This document shows positions 6,949 to 13,044 of a DNA stretch of 13,044 nt, one piece after another. Source of the stretch: JAPKZH01 sp964537875 (GTDB lineage Bacteria; Acidobacteriota; Aminicenantia; Aminicenantales; UBA4085); assembly GCA_964537875.1 (NCBI GenBank), contig CAZIDN010000087.1:1-13044 (forward strand). Direction: 5' to 3'. The notes beneath the pieces are model-generated. The model worked only from the letters and a program-made list of their open reading frames with translations. It was not told the origin of the DNA and did no database searches. The position numbers were made by a program, and so were the translations under genes. The stretch's first letter is position 1. Every line of letters starts with the position of its first letter.

Positions 6949-9052
6949 ATTTCGCCGGTTCGAGCAATTTTTTGAACGCCTCGTCGTCCGTCTTGAAATC
7001 ACGCGCGGCCTGGCCCACCCGGATGATCCGGATGCTCCTGATCGCGTCTCCCTTTTTCACCATCGGCAGCAGATCAAGCCCGGCGATCGTTTTGCCGATC
7101 GCGGTGGACTTTTTGTCGAGCCCCGAGTTTTTCCGAAGCGTAAGGTAGAACGCATTCGGGCCCGAGACGCCCAGAATGCCCACGGCATCGTGTTTGAGCG
7201 CCGCGTTGACAGCCATCGGCAGGCTGGGCTGCGCCACCGATTTCTGGACTTCGGAAGCGATAAGACCTTTGATCTGCTTGTCCCTCACGTCGACCGCACC
7301 GATCGGCGGGATCTCCGGCCGTGCTCCCGGCCCGCCCGGACCTCGCATCCCGCGACCGCCTCCGGCCGGACCGGAAGGGCCGGGGCCTGCACCCCGTTGG
7401 CCCGAACTTTTCCCCTCGACGATGCGGATGAAGTTCGCCGTCTGCAGGGGGGCGTTCACATAGTCAAGAGTCGTCATGAAGTGGCTCGGCGCATCGGCGG
7501 TCCCGATGGCGATATCGGCGTACAGGCCGTCGGCCAGGTAGACGCCTTCGCGCGGGAGCGGCTTGTCAAGGTTCGCCGCGCCGTAGACGACGACAGCGGT
7601 GACCAGCGCGGAATGCTGTTGGTGTTCGGTGTACGGCACGAGCTCACTGTACAAATCGAAGAGCGTGTGCCAGGCGTGGTTGTAAACGTAGTCTGTCTGC
7701 GACCTGAAGCCCAGCGTCGGCACGCTCTGCATTTCGAATGAAGAAGAATCCGTGCCGCCCGGGCTCGTCGCATGCGCCCTCGGCACGCCTCGTTCGAGCT
7801 TGAACGGCCACTTCGCACTCAATTTGGCCAGGGGAGCGGTGATCTTCTGGAAATCCGCATACCAGGTTTCGGGGACGGACGCTCCGGTGATGGCGCTCGG
7901 GCTGCCGTCCCGGTTGATCATCATCATGATCTTGGGATGGATTTCGGGGCGGTTCTTCAGCCACGCCTGCGAGCCGACCAGACCGATCTCTTCGGCCGCG
8001 AAGAGGATGACGATGATGGAGCGCTTCGGCTGCCCGTCAGCGGCTTTGATGAGTCGAATCGCTTCCATACCGGGCGCAAAACCCGACCCATCGTCGACGG
8101 CGCCGGTCGCGGCACTGAAGCAGTCGAAATGGCCGCCGATGACGATGCACTCGTCGGGAAATGTCGTCCCGCGGAGCGTCGCGACGACGTTATGGTATTT
8201 GATCGGGCCCATCTTGAACCAGTTCCGGATGTCGAACTCGAGCTCGACCGGCTCGCCTTTTTCGACCAGAGCCTTGATTTCGTTGTACTGGTTCTCAGCC
8301 AGCTTGATGTCGGGCAGGACGGGCAGCTTGTCCCAGGACTCGACATAACCGTCCAGGATCCGGAACGGCTCCGTTTTTGACAGCTGAATAGTGCCGAGTG
8401 CGCCGGCATCGACGAGCAACGCGGTGAGCGGAGGGATCAGTTTCGCGTCGGCGTACTCCGGAGTGCCTCGGCGACCATCGCGGGCAAAACCGGTGCTCTC
8501 ACCCGGGATCAGGACCCAGGCACCCTTGAAGGCGCTCTTGTTCGAATTGACCTCCGCGATCGCCGCCTCGACGGCGGCGCGCTTTTTCTCGACATTCTCC
8601 GGAGTGGCATTGCGTCCCGGGATAGAGAAGGGATCTGACTTCAGGATGACGACCGGTCCCCGCTGGACGCCCTTCGTTCCCGCCGTGTAGCTGGACGTCC
8701 CGAAAAAGAGCGCTTTTTCGGTCGGCTTGATCATCTTGCCGAACCACGGGCCGCGGTTGAAGCCGACCGGCACTTCTCCGGCCTCGTCGAGCTCGGCGTC
8801 GAGCCCCCACTGCTTGAATTGCCAGACCGCCCAGGCGGCAGCGTCGTTGTAAGCGTTTGTGCCCGTCTCCCGACCGCCGAATCGATTGCTGGCATAGTCG
8901 TTCCAAAGCATGACCTGATTATCATTCGTGCCGAGTTCGATGATCTTTTTGACGACCGGGTCGTCCTGCGTCCGGGCCGGCGCCTGGAAGCTGACGACGG
9001 TCGCCGCCAGCACAATCAAGCCGACAAGGAACAAAAGTGCGCGTTTTCTCAT
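6947..9052 (-). CDS. Exported M28 metallopeptidase with cyclophilin-like C-terminal domain
   Basis: A 701-aa protein. An N-terminal signal segment (residues 1-24) exports it. The M28 aminopeptidase/carboxypeptidase domain shows the co-catalytic zinc set: GGHFD (His308, Asp310), VDDGSG (Asp320), AAEE (Glu354-Glu355), NRDG (Asp382) and WHTLFD (His462). A protease-associated-like insert probably occupies about 100-250. After about 510 comes a second module: a strand and loop like the cyclophilin start (APLQTANFIRIVEG, about 535-548), a Gly/Pro-rich linker (about 549-581), then cyclophilin-like GILGVSGPNAFYLTL (about 625-639), LDKKSTAIGKTIAGLD and GDAIRSIRIIRVG. The HR-x-IP catalytic Arg motif of cyclophilins is missing, so this domain is probably a non-enzymatic binding module. 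Start 9052 is chosen for the signal peptide and the GGAGG site 4 nt upstream; the longer start at 9145 lies upstream of the promoter. Confidence 0.9.
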   Translation of the reverse strand: MRKRALLFLVGLIVLAATVVSFQAPARTQDDPVVKKIIELGTNDNQVMLWNDYASNRFGGRETGTNAYNDAAAWAVWQFKQWGLDAELDEAGEVPVGFNRGPWFGKMIKPTEKALFFGTSSYTAGTKGVQRGPVVILKSDPFSIPGRNATPENVEKKRAAVEAAIAEVNSNKSAFKGAWVLIPGESTGFARDGRRGTPEYADAKLIPPLTALLVDAGALGTIQLSKTEPFRILDGYVESWDKLPVLPDIKLAENQYNEIKALVEKGEPVELEFDIRNWFKMGPIKYHNVVATLRGTTFPDECIVIGGHFDCFSAATGAVDDGSGFAPGMEAIRLIKAADGQPKRSIIVILFAAEEIGLVGSQAWLKNRPEIHPKIMMMINRDGSPSAITGASVPETWYADFQKITAPLAKLSAKWPFKLERGVPRAHATSPGGTDSSSFEMQSVPTLGFRSQTDYVYNHAWHTLFDLYSELVPYTEHQQHSALVTAVVVYGAANLDKPLPREGVYLADGLYADIAIGTADAPSHFMTTLDYVNAPLQTANFIRIVEGKSSGQRGAGPGPSGPAGGGRGMRGPGGPGARPEIPPIGAVDVRDKQIKGLIASEVQKSVAQPSLPMAVNAALKHDAVGILGVSGPNAFYLTLRKNSGLDKKSTAIGKTIAGLDLLPMVKKGDAIRSIRIIRVGQAARDFKTDDEAFKKLLEPAK

Positions 9053-9087
9053 CTGTCCTCCGATTCCGTGAAGAGTTGGAGAGCGGA

Positions 9088-9117
9088 ATGATATTCCCAG
9101 CCGCGAATCCTTGTCAA
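9088..9117 (-). promoter_or_regulatory. Sigma70-type promoter of the M28 peptidase gene
   Basis: Consensus TTGACA (9112-9117 on the - strand), an 18-bp spacer and TATCAT (9088-9093). The predicted start near 9081 leaves a leader of about 29 nt with GGAGG before the ATG at 9052. Confidence 0.65.
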
Positions 9118-9188
9118 GAAAGCGACGGAAAAAACCTGGACGCAATCCGGGACTTCGTCGCGGGATAAGCTTATTGATAAAAAATAGA

Positions 9189-9274
9189 TGCCGAGGGCCG
9201 GACTCGAACCGGCACGCTTCTTACGAAGCGAGGGATTTTAAGTCCCTTGCGTCTGCCAATTCCGCCACCCCGGC
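9189..9274 (-). tRNA. tRNA-Leu(UAA)
   Basis: An intact 86-nt class II tRNA. Acceptor stem GCCGGGG pairs with CCTCGGC (one G-U), discriminator A at 9189. The anticodon stem is GGGA/TCCC around a loop with TAA, giving Leu for UUA/UUG codons. The long variable arm is CGCTTC/GAAGCG. The T arm is GCCGG-TTCGAGT-CCGGC. CCA is not encoded; a T6 run follows at about 9179-9184. Its first 42 nt (9233-9274) are repeated at 10547-10588 with a single mismatch, so it looks like the attachment target of an inserted segment. The DNA immediately upstream, including its promoter region, is AT-rich and belongs to the inserted segment. Confidence 0.97.
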
Positions 9275-9286
9275 GGGAAATAACGG

Positions 9287-9314
9287 GCTATACCCAAATA
9301 TTTTTCGATTCAAA
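9287..9314 (-). promoter_or_regulatory. Possible tRNA-Leu promoter inside the MNT gene end
   Basis: On the - strand TATAGC (9287-9292) lies 12 nt before the mature tRNA 5' end, with TTTGAA 16 bp upstream (9309-9314). Both hexamers are imperfect. If real, the inserted DNA supplies the promoter of the intact tRNA and overlaps the stop codon of the nucleotidyltransferase. Confidence 0.3.
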
Positions 9315-9890
9315 CTCTATTTTATATTTTTTGAAGAATTTCTCTAAAAGATTTCTTTTCCGGAAAGGAATAATGATACACCCGGAAGCCAATTTTTCGC
9401 CGCCCAAGTTCTGCAAAAGACCCTGGTACGCGTATTTTTTTTTCGTCCGAGAATAAAACTCTCTATTAAATTTTGCCTTCTTCTTTTGGCTTAATAAATT
9501 AATCCGAAACGAGTAAATGATAAATGGCCTCTGTTTCAAGAGTTCCACAGCCGAGATTTCATAAAAATTGCGGAGGAACAGAAGCTTCCCTTCCCTTAGC
9601 AGGTTCTGCAATAGTCCAGAATCCGCTTTCTTGAACTCCTCCTCTGTTCTAATAGTCGGCTGGATGCTCTTCCCTATTTTTTCTTCAATTCTAATAATGG
9701 CATTCTGAATATTCTCCAGGACGTCGTTTATTGATACCAAAATGAATAAATCGATATCCGATTTTGGGCCAAAATCTCCTCTCGCATAGCTCCCATACAA
9801 TATAATAAGCTTAACTTCGCTAAATATGGAAAGCTCTTGGGCGATCTTATTAAATATTTTCTTCAATTCTCTCACCAAACCTTTTCCCAT
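9288..9890 (-). CDS. MNT-fold nucleotidyltransferase, HEPN-partnered
   Basis: A 200-aa protein of the minimal nucleotidyltransferase (pol-beta) superfamily. GSYARG (33-38) followed by SDIDL gives the GS-x10-DxD metal and nucleotide site (Asp45, Asp47). Such enzymes, when paired with HEPN proteins, transfer AMP to the partner to silence it. The C-terminal half (about 100-195), including RPFIIYSF, INLLSQKKKAKFN, GLLQNLGGEKLASG and a Lys-rich end, resembles the longer two-domain form seen mainly in archaea and some bacteria. It overlaps the upstream helical gene by 41 nt, so expression is coupled. The ATG at 9890 has no ribosome site; TTG or GTG five or six codons in (9878, 9875) follows AAAAGG and may be the real start. 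Its codons and residues are far more AT/Lys/Ile rich than the M28 gene next door, suggesting transfer. Confidence 0.8.
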   Translation of the reverse strand: MGKGLVRELKKIFNKIAQELSIFSEVKLIILYGSYARGDFGPKSDIDLFILVSINDVLENIQNAIIRIEEKIGKSIQPTIRTEEEFKKADSGLLQNLLREGKLLFLRNFYEISAVELLKQRPFIIYSFRINLLSQKKKAKFNREFYSRTKKKYAYQGLLQNLGGEKLASGCIIIPFRKRNLLEKFFKKYKIEFESKNIWV

Positions 9891-10215
9891 AATATTCTAA
9901 AATTATATGAAGCTTATCCATAACGGCCTTGGCCCTTTTGCCATTGACGCCATCATAACCGAGATCGCCATAAGCAAACCATACTTTCCTCATCGCCTCA
10001 TTAATTTCTTTTGGAAATCTAGCGTTAGAATAAGCGTGCCTATCTAAGTGGCTTCCGAAATGTTTCCCCTCTCTGGCAGCATCGGCCTCGACAAGCTGTT
10101 CGCAGACTTTGGTCGCAAGGTCTCCTACGACGGTGAACTTTTTCCTATCAAAAGCGTCCTTGAGCGCGGACAGTTTTTCTCTGGCTATCCCGAGATGCTT
10201 CTTGAACTCTCCCAT
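9850..10215 (-). CDS. HEPN-like helical partner of the nucleotidyltransferase
   Basis: A 121-aa, apparently all-helical protein. Residues 1-60 form a helical pair with a VVGDLATKVCEQLVEADAAR segment typical of HEPN-like helices, followed by GKHFGSHLDRH and a conserved-looking YGDLGYDGVNGKRAK (about 83-97) near the C-terminus. I recall similar small proteins next to this two-domain type of nucleotidyltransferase, so the pair is probably a toxin-antitoxin-like module. A clean Rx4-6H RNase motif is not evident (the nearest is R-EGKHFGS-H), so a toxic RNase activity is not shown. It is the first gene of the pair, stops 41 nt inside the nucleotidyltransferase, and is preceded by two palindromic operators. 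The ribosome site is weak. Confidence 0.6.
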   Translation of the reverse strand: MGEFKKHLGIAREKLSALKDAFDRKKFTVVGDLATKVCEQLVEADAAREGKHFGSHLDRHAYSNARFPKEINEAMRKVWFAYGDLGYDGVNGKRAKAVMDKLHIILEYYGKRFGERIEENI

Positions 10216-10230
10216 ATCTTTGCTTTCTGT

Positions 10231-10253
10231 GATTTCGTTATTATAACGAAATC
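10231..10253. promoter_or_regulatory. Operator 1, perfect 23-bp palindrome
   Basis: Two perfect 11-nt arms around one base (T10242). The core is TTCGTTA-TTA-TAACGAA (10234-10250), the same core as operator 2. It lies 16 nt upstream of the HEPN-like start codon and covers the predicted transcription start, as expected for autorepression. Confidence 0.65.
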
Positions 10254-10256
10254 GAC

Positions 10257-10285
10257 TCTATATGCTCAGTTTTTCGTTATAGTAA
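10257..10285 (-). promoter_or_regulatory. Possible promoter of the HEPN-MNT pair
   Basis: On the - strand TATAGA (10257-10262) with TTACTA (10280-10285) at 17 bp. The -35 lies in operator 2 and the predicted start (about 10250) in operator 1, so a protein bound to either site would block it. The -35 match is poor. Confidence 0.4.
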
Positions 10286-10289
10286 CGAA
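10273..10289. promoter_or_regulatory. Operator 2, 17-bp palindrome
   Basis: TTCGTTA-TAG-TAACGAA, perfect 7-nt arms with a 3-nt spacer, a second copy of the operator 1 core with centres 39 bp apart. Confidence 0.6.
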
Positions 10290-10363
10290 GGCCCTAGGGG
10301 ATTATATCTCAAGGACAGGTCCAGTTCAATATCTCGACGCCGATTAACCTCTTCCTTTGTCAA
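10277..10363 (-). CDS. Possible 28-codon peptide, TTG start
   Basis: A short frame with a good AAGGAG (10373-10378) ahead of two in-frame TTG codons (10367-10369 and 10361-10363). The peptide is LTKEEVNRRRDIELDLSLRY and eight more residues, charged and helix-prone, ending at a TAA inside operator 2. It could be a tiny leader peptide, a remnant of a lost regulator gene, or chance. No family recognised. Confidence 0.2.
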   Translation of the reverse strand: MTKEEVNRRRDIELDLSLRYNPLGPSLL

Positions 10364-10546
10364 ATTCAACTCCTTATCTGAAAGCTTTCGCTATCTCTGG
10401 ATTTCTCCGGAGTGAATAATTTGTGAACATACATGAGAAACTTTAGGGTACTTATCGGAACTTATAGGAACCGAAACAAATCTATAAATAATTGATAAAA
10501 AAGAGAATTTGCTGATTTTAAAGAAAATAGCTAAATCCTCCATTTC
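10290..10546. other. AT-rich non-coding stretch between operators and tRNA fragment
   Basis: Apart from the doubtful 28-codon frame above, no gene is seen. A repeated CGGAACTTATAGGAACCG-like stretch (about 10459-10474) and a GAAAGCTTTC palindrome (10380-10389) are the only visible structures. No integrase or recombinase fragment is recognised. Confidence 0.4.
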
Positions 10547-10588
10547 GGATTTTAAGTCCCTTGCGTCTCCCAATTCCGCCACCCCGGC
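10547..10588 (-). pseudogene. tRNA-Leu 5'-half duplicate, attachment-site-like direct repeat
   Basis: Forty-two nt identical to the first half of the intact tRNA-Leu (9233-9274) except for one base (C10569 against G9255, in the D arm). The match starts exactly at the mature 5' end and stops in the anticodon stem, just after the anticodon loop. Beyond that point the sequences diverge completely, so it cannot make a tRNA. The two copies are in the same orientation and bracket about 1.3 kb, as left and right ends of an element inserted at a tRNA anticodon loop would be. Confidence 0.85.
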
Positions 10589-10618
10589 ATCTTCTCTCTG
10601 AAAACGACCGTAAAAAAA

Positions 10619-10977
10619 TCAACTCAAAAATTCTTTCGCGATCTCCTTGACTGCCGCCTCTAGCGATCCTAAATCTTCTTGAACGGTATGCCAGATAATA
10701 TCGACATCAGCGCCGAAATATTCATGGATGAGCTTATTTCGCATCGCTACAATATCTTCCCAGGGGATCTGCTTATAATGCTTCTTGACGTTTGATGGGA
10801 TTTGTTTGCCAACTTCTCCGATGACTTCAAGACATCGGATCACGGCGTAAACGGTCTTCTTATCCTTTTAAATTCTTCAAATGTCAGACTCTTTGTAAAC
10901 TCTCCAATATCGGTAATCATCTCAAGGATGTCGTTGAGGTAATCTCTGAGTTCAATAACCCTTCGTCTTTTAGACAT
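10619..10977 (-). pseudogene. hepT: HepT-like HEPN toxin, interrupted by a -1 frameshift
   Basis: Two frames together give a full-length (119-aa) HepT/DUF86-type HEPN ribonuclease toxin. Residues 1-38 (starting MSKRRRVIELRDYL at 10977) are in one frame; from the Asp that should follow KR, DKKTVYAVIRCLEVIGE continues in another. One G is missing in the AAAAGGATAAG stretch near 10864-10865. The RNase motif RNKLIH (Arg80, His85 in the repaired protein) and the following EYFG are intact downstream, and IPWEDIVAMR is typical of the family. As written, translation ends after 53 codons at a TGA, so no active toxin would be made. No standard slippery heptamer is present, so a true mutation or a sequencing error is more likely than programmed shifting. 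The start overlaps the mntA stop by 8 nt. Confidence 0.85.
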
Positions 10978-11278
10978 AGATGACTTCTGCAAGGATACGC
11001 TGTCCGATATGCGGCTTAAGAGCATTCTTAGTAACCAGATCCACCTTGGCTCCCAACAATTCGGACAGATAGCGCTCTAGCCTGATAAATTTGAAGAATC
11101 CCATCGGTTTCTCAAGTTCAACAAGAATATCGATATCGCTATTTTTTCTGCGCTCGTTTCTTACATATGAGCCGAATATTCCAATTTCCCTGACTCCATA
11201 TGTATCCGATAAATCCTGCTTATGTGACAGCAAGATCCTTTTTATCTTTTGAATCGACTTCGTTGTTTTAGCTTTCAT
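10970..11278 (-). CDS. mntA: MntA-like nucleotidyltransferase antitoxin
   Basis: A 102-aa minimal nucleotidyltransferase. GSYVR (36-40) and SDIDILVE (Asp48, Asp50) make the GS-x10-DxD site, and VDLV holds the probable third acidic residue (Asp80). In HepT/MntA systems this enzyme adds AMP units to a Tyr near the HEPN active site and so neutralises the toxin. Full length and intact. GAGG lies 7 nt before the ATG. It overlaps the hepT start by 8 nt, the usual coupled arrangement, and its own start codon overlaps the end of an open frame continuing from the TOTE gene, so the three may form one transcript. Confidence 0.9.
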   Translation of the reverse strand: MKAKTTKSIQKIKRILLSHKQDLSDTYGVREIGIFGSYVRNERRKNSDIDILVELEKPMGFFKFIRLERYLSELLGAKVDLVTKNALKPHIGQRILAEVIYV

Positions 11279-11369
11279 TCTCGACCTCTTTTACTAATTT
11301 TATCACTGCGTCAATTGATTCTTCAAGGCCATTTTCCTCATTGGCCTGCCGCCCACATCCATAACAAGC
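11268..11369 (-). other. In-frame 33-codon extension after the TOTE stop
   Basis: Past the TAG at 11370-11372, the helicase frame stays open for 33 sense codons and ends at TAA (11268-11270), inside mntA. The translation begins ACYGCGRQANEENGLEES and continues into a helix-like IDAVIKLVKEVE. It reads like real protein, with a CxxC pair, and contains no ATG. Likely a former C-terminus cut off by a nonsense change, or a chance frame; readthrough is possible but unsupported. Confidence 0.35.
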
Positions 11370-13044
11370 CTATTCAGTTTCGTACCCTAACGCCCGATAT
11401 CCCTGTAATCGCCGCTTATACATCCGTTCAAGCATGGGCACTTGACGGTCGACATAATCATATATCCGAACCTCCTTTTTGCTGTAATACAATCGGTGGA
11501 GTCGTCCTGCATATTGAGCCAGTGTTCCTTTCCAGGATATCGGAAGGGTCAAAAAGAGAGTATCCAAACGCGCATCATCGAAACCTTCTCCAAGATATCT
11601 TCCCGTCGCGATCAATAAACGCTCATCGCATTCGTCAATCCTATTAAGATGGTCGCTTATTTCTTGTCTTTGTTTTCGATCCATGCCTCCCTTGAATACG
11701 ACGATATTTCTCACGAAGGGCTGGAAACGCTTCGCGAACATATCCAGATGTTCCCGTCTTTCTGTAATCAGAATCGGCGAACGCTTTTCCGCCGATATAC
11801 ACCTCATGACATCCTCGAAAATCATTTCATTGCGCGTTTTATCAGTCGTCAAGGCATCATAAATCTCGTGAATGGAGAGCTTTTTATCCACGCTAACGCG
11901 ACAAACGAATTTCGTGGGGCGGAAGACAACACGGTGCCGGAATGGATGCAATTGAGTCGCTTGCTTAGCCCCGACGTGGAATCTCACAGGTCCACATTGC
12001 ATAAATATAATCGGATGATGTCCGTCTTTTCGAGTCACGGTCGCTGATAGCCCTAGCACATATCTAGCTTTACACTTGCGCGCGACTTGTTCGAAGCTTG
12101 CTGCCGGGATGTGATGGCATTCATCGACGATCAAATGACCGTATTCTCCCACGATATCGTCAACGATTCCCTTCCGAGACAGGCTTTGAATGATAGCAAC
12201 ATCAATAAGTCTGCTCGGCTGATGCTTCCCTGATCCGATAGAGCCCAGGGCCTCAGGTCTTAAGCCGAGAAACTCCCTGAGCTGTGCAATCCATTGATCA
12301 AGGAGTTGACGCCGGTGAACAATGACGAGCGTATTTACTCCCCTCTCCGCGATCATTTTAGCCGAAACAACAGTTTTACCGAATGCCGCGGCAGCAGCCA
12401 GAACCCCAGTGTCAAACCCGAGCATCTCCCTAACTGCATCTTCTTGATCGGGGCGCAGCGTTCCCTGAAATCTGCATTCGATTGGAATACCGACATAACG
12501 TTCATCGATGACGTTGACCTTGATTTTCAGCGATTCAAACATTTCAACCCCTTCCTCAAGGCAGCCGCGGGGAAGGCCGATATGCTTCATGAAATCCTCG
12601 GCACAAGAGATCGCACGAGGCTTTCCATAAGTCGAAAGGCGCATGGCTTGAGCTTTATAAAATTCGGGATTCTGAAAGGCGGCAAGTCGAATCAGCCGAC
12701 TCCGCAGGACTGACGGAAGATGCTCCTTTTCGATATAGATCAAATCTCCCAGAACAATCCTCACTCTATCCGGCAACGGTCCAGAAATCTCTAAATCTTT
12801 TTTTCTTCGGGATGGCAAAGCCTGCCATGGCTCTTCATCTCCCCTCTCGGTCATAGGCAGACGAATGCCAATAATCTTACCTTTTCGGCTTGCCTCCTCG
12901 ACAATATGCTCGACTTCTGCTTTTCCCATTTTCCGCACGGACCCGAGAAAACGCCATTGGTCAGAATAAGGGACAAAATTTTCATCAATAAAGACGCTAT
13001 TCCCCTGCTCTGCTGCTTGATATTGAAGCGGGAGGGCGATAAGA
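11370..13044 (-). CDS. TOTE conflict-system primase-helicase, 5' partial
   Basis: The last 557 codons of a longer gene whose 5' part is beyond the right edge (last full codon at 13041-13043). The visible N-terminus, LIALPLQYQ...GNSVFIDE...PYSDQW, matches the end of the archaeo-eukaryotic primase domain in TOTE proteins, so the frame does not begin at the GTG at 12938. A superfamily 2 helicase follows: unusual Walker A AAAAAFGKT (216-224), DECHH box (307-311), SAT motif (333-335), and QYAGRLHR motif VI (510-517). The end, VPMLERMYKRRLQGYRALGY, is where this family usually stops. TOTE proteins are proposed NTP-dependent conflict/defence enzymes, and neighbours here are toxin-antitoxin genes. 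The primase catalytic residues cannot be judged. A TAG stop is followed in frame by 33 sense codons. Confidence 0.9.
   Translation of the reverse strand, partial: LIALPLQYQAAEQGNSVFIDENFVPYSDQWRFLGSVRKMGKAEVEHIVEEASRKGKIIGIRLPMTERGDEEPWQALPSRRKKDLEISGPLPDRVRIVLGDLIYIEKEHLPSVLRSRLIRLAAFQNPEFYKAQAMRLSTYGKPRAISCAEDFMKHIGLPRGCLEEGVEMFESLKIKVNVIDERYVGIPIECRFQGTLRPDQEDAVREMLGFDTGVLAAAAAFGKTVVSAKMIAERGVNTLVIVHRRQLLDQWIAQLREFLGLRPEALGSIGSGKHQPSRLIDVAIIQSLSRKGIVDDIVGEYGHLIVDECHHIPAASFEQVARKCKARYVLGLSATVTRKDGHHPIIFMQCGPVRFHVGAKQATQLHPFRHRVVFRPTKFVCRVSVDKKLSIHEIYDALTTDKTRNEMIFEDVMRCISAEKRSPILITERREHLDMFAKRFQPFVRNIVVFKGGMDRKQRQEISDHLNRIDECDERLLIATGRYLGEGFDDARLDTLFLTLPISWKGTLAQYAGRLHRLYYSKKEVRIYDYVDRQVPMLERMYKRRLQGYRALGYETE

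Noticed and set aside
7752..8348. Long + strand frames (198-202 aa) opposite the M28 gene
   Set aside because: Antisense shadows of a GC-rich gene whose active-site motifs are all on the - strand.
9143..9145. Upstream start for the M28 peptidase
   Set aside because: It is upstream of the TTGACA/TATCAT promoter and would hide the signal peptide behind 31 extra residues.
9111..9347. 78-aa + strand frame across the tRNA
   Set aside because: It reads through the antisense of an intact tRNA and has no protein-like features.
10391..10582. 63-aa frame beginning MAELGDARDLKSE
   Set aside because: It is the translation of the tRNA-Leu fragment, a well-known kind of false gene.
10855..10880. Programmed -1 frameshift in hepT
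   Set aside because: The 0-frame codons TTT AAA AGG do not form a slippery heptamer allowing repairing after a -1 slip, and no clear stimulatory structure is seen.
9275..13044. CRISPR array or insertion sequence in the island
   Set aside because: No regularly spaced repeats, no transposase or integrase and no terminal inverted repeats could be seen.

Overview
The window looks like a bacterial chromosome fragment. The likely source is the Acidobacteriota/Candidatus Aminicenantes type: a Ser/Thr kinase carrying a long PD40 propeller, an exported M28 peptidase, a DUF4412-like protein and an ASST-like sulfotransferase are common gene styles there. This assignment is an inference; there is no rRNA or marker gene to prove it. 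The window falls into two parts with clearly different base composition.

Left part (1-9188), GC-richer, mostly ordinary chromosome. An arylsulfotransferase-like gene (5' end outside the window) is on the + strand and ends at 1296. The genes that follow are on the - strand: a DUF4412-like exported protein with a downstream exported HExxH metalloprotease-like protein (two-gene operon), a membrane Ser/Thr kinase with a zinc ribbon and PD40 propeller, and an exported M28 peptidase fused to a cyclophilin-like tail. The kinase and peptidase genes each have a good sigma70-type promoter, and these promoters also settle their start codons. In the convergent gap at 1297-1596 there is an unassigned, well-folded candidate small RNA (about 1387-1487) behind an extended -10 promoter.

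Right part (9189-13044), AT-richer, an accessory conflict island. It begins at an intact tRNA-Leu(UAA) on the - strand. The first 42 nt of that tRNA are repeated, with one mismatch, at 10547-10588, so about 1.3 kb is bracketed by direct repeats as if inserted at the anticodon loop. The bracketed DNA carries an overlapping helical (HEPN-like) gene plus a nucleotidyltransferase (MNT), preceded by two copies of the palindrome TTCGTTA-N3-TAACGAA, a probable autoregulatory operator pair. Beyond the repeat lie a HepT/MntA toxin-antitoxin pair, in which hepT has a -1 frameshift, and a TOTE-type primase-helicase that runs off the right edge. The frame of that helicase continues for 33 sense codons past its TAG stop and ends inside the mntA start.

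How the genes may work together: the left part is a set of exported or membrane functions (peptidases, signalling kinase). The right part is two MNT/HEPN-type modules and a TOTE conflict enzyme clustered next to a tRNA, consistent with a defence or mobile-element hot spot. The points most worth following up are the candidate small RNA, the tRNA-bracketed operator-HEPN-MNT cassette, and the TOTE-mntA-hepT arrangement.
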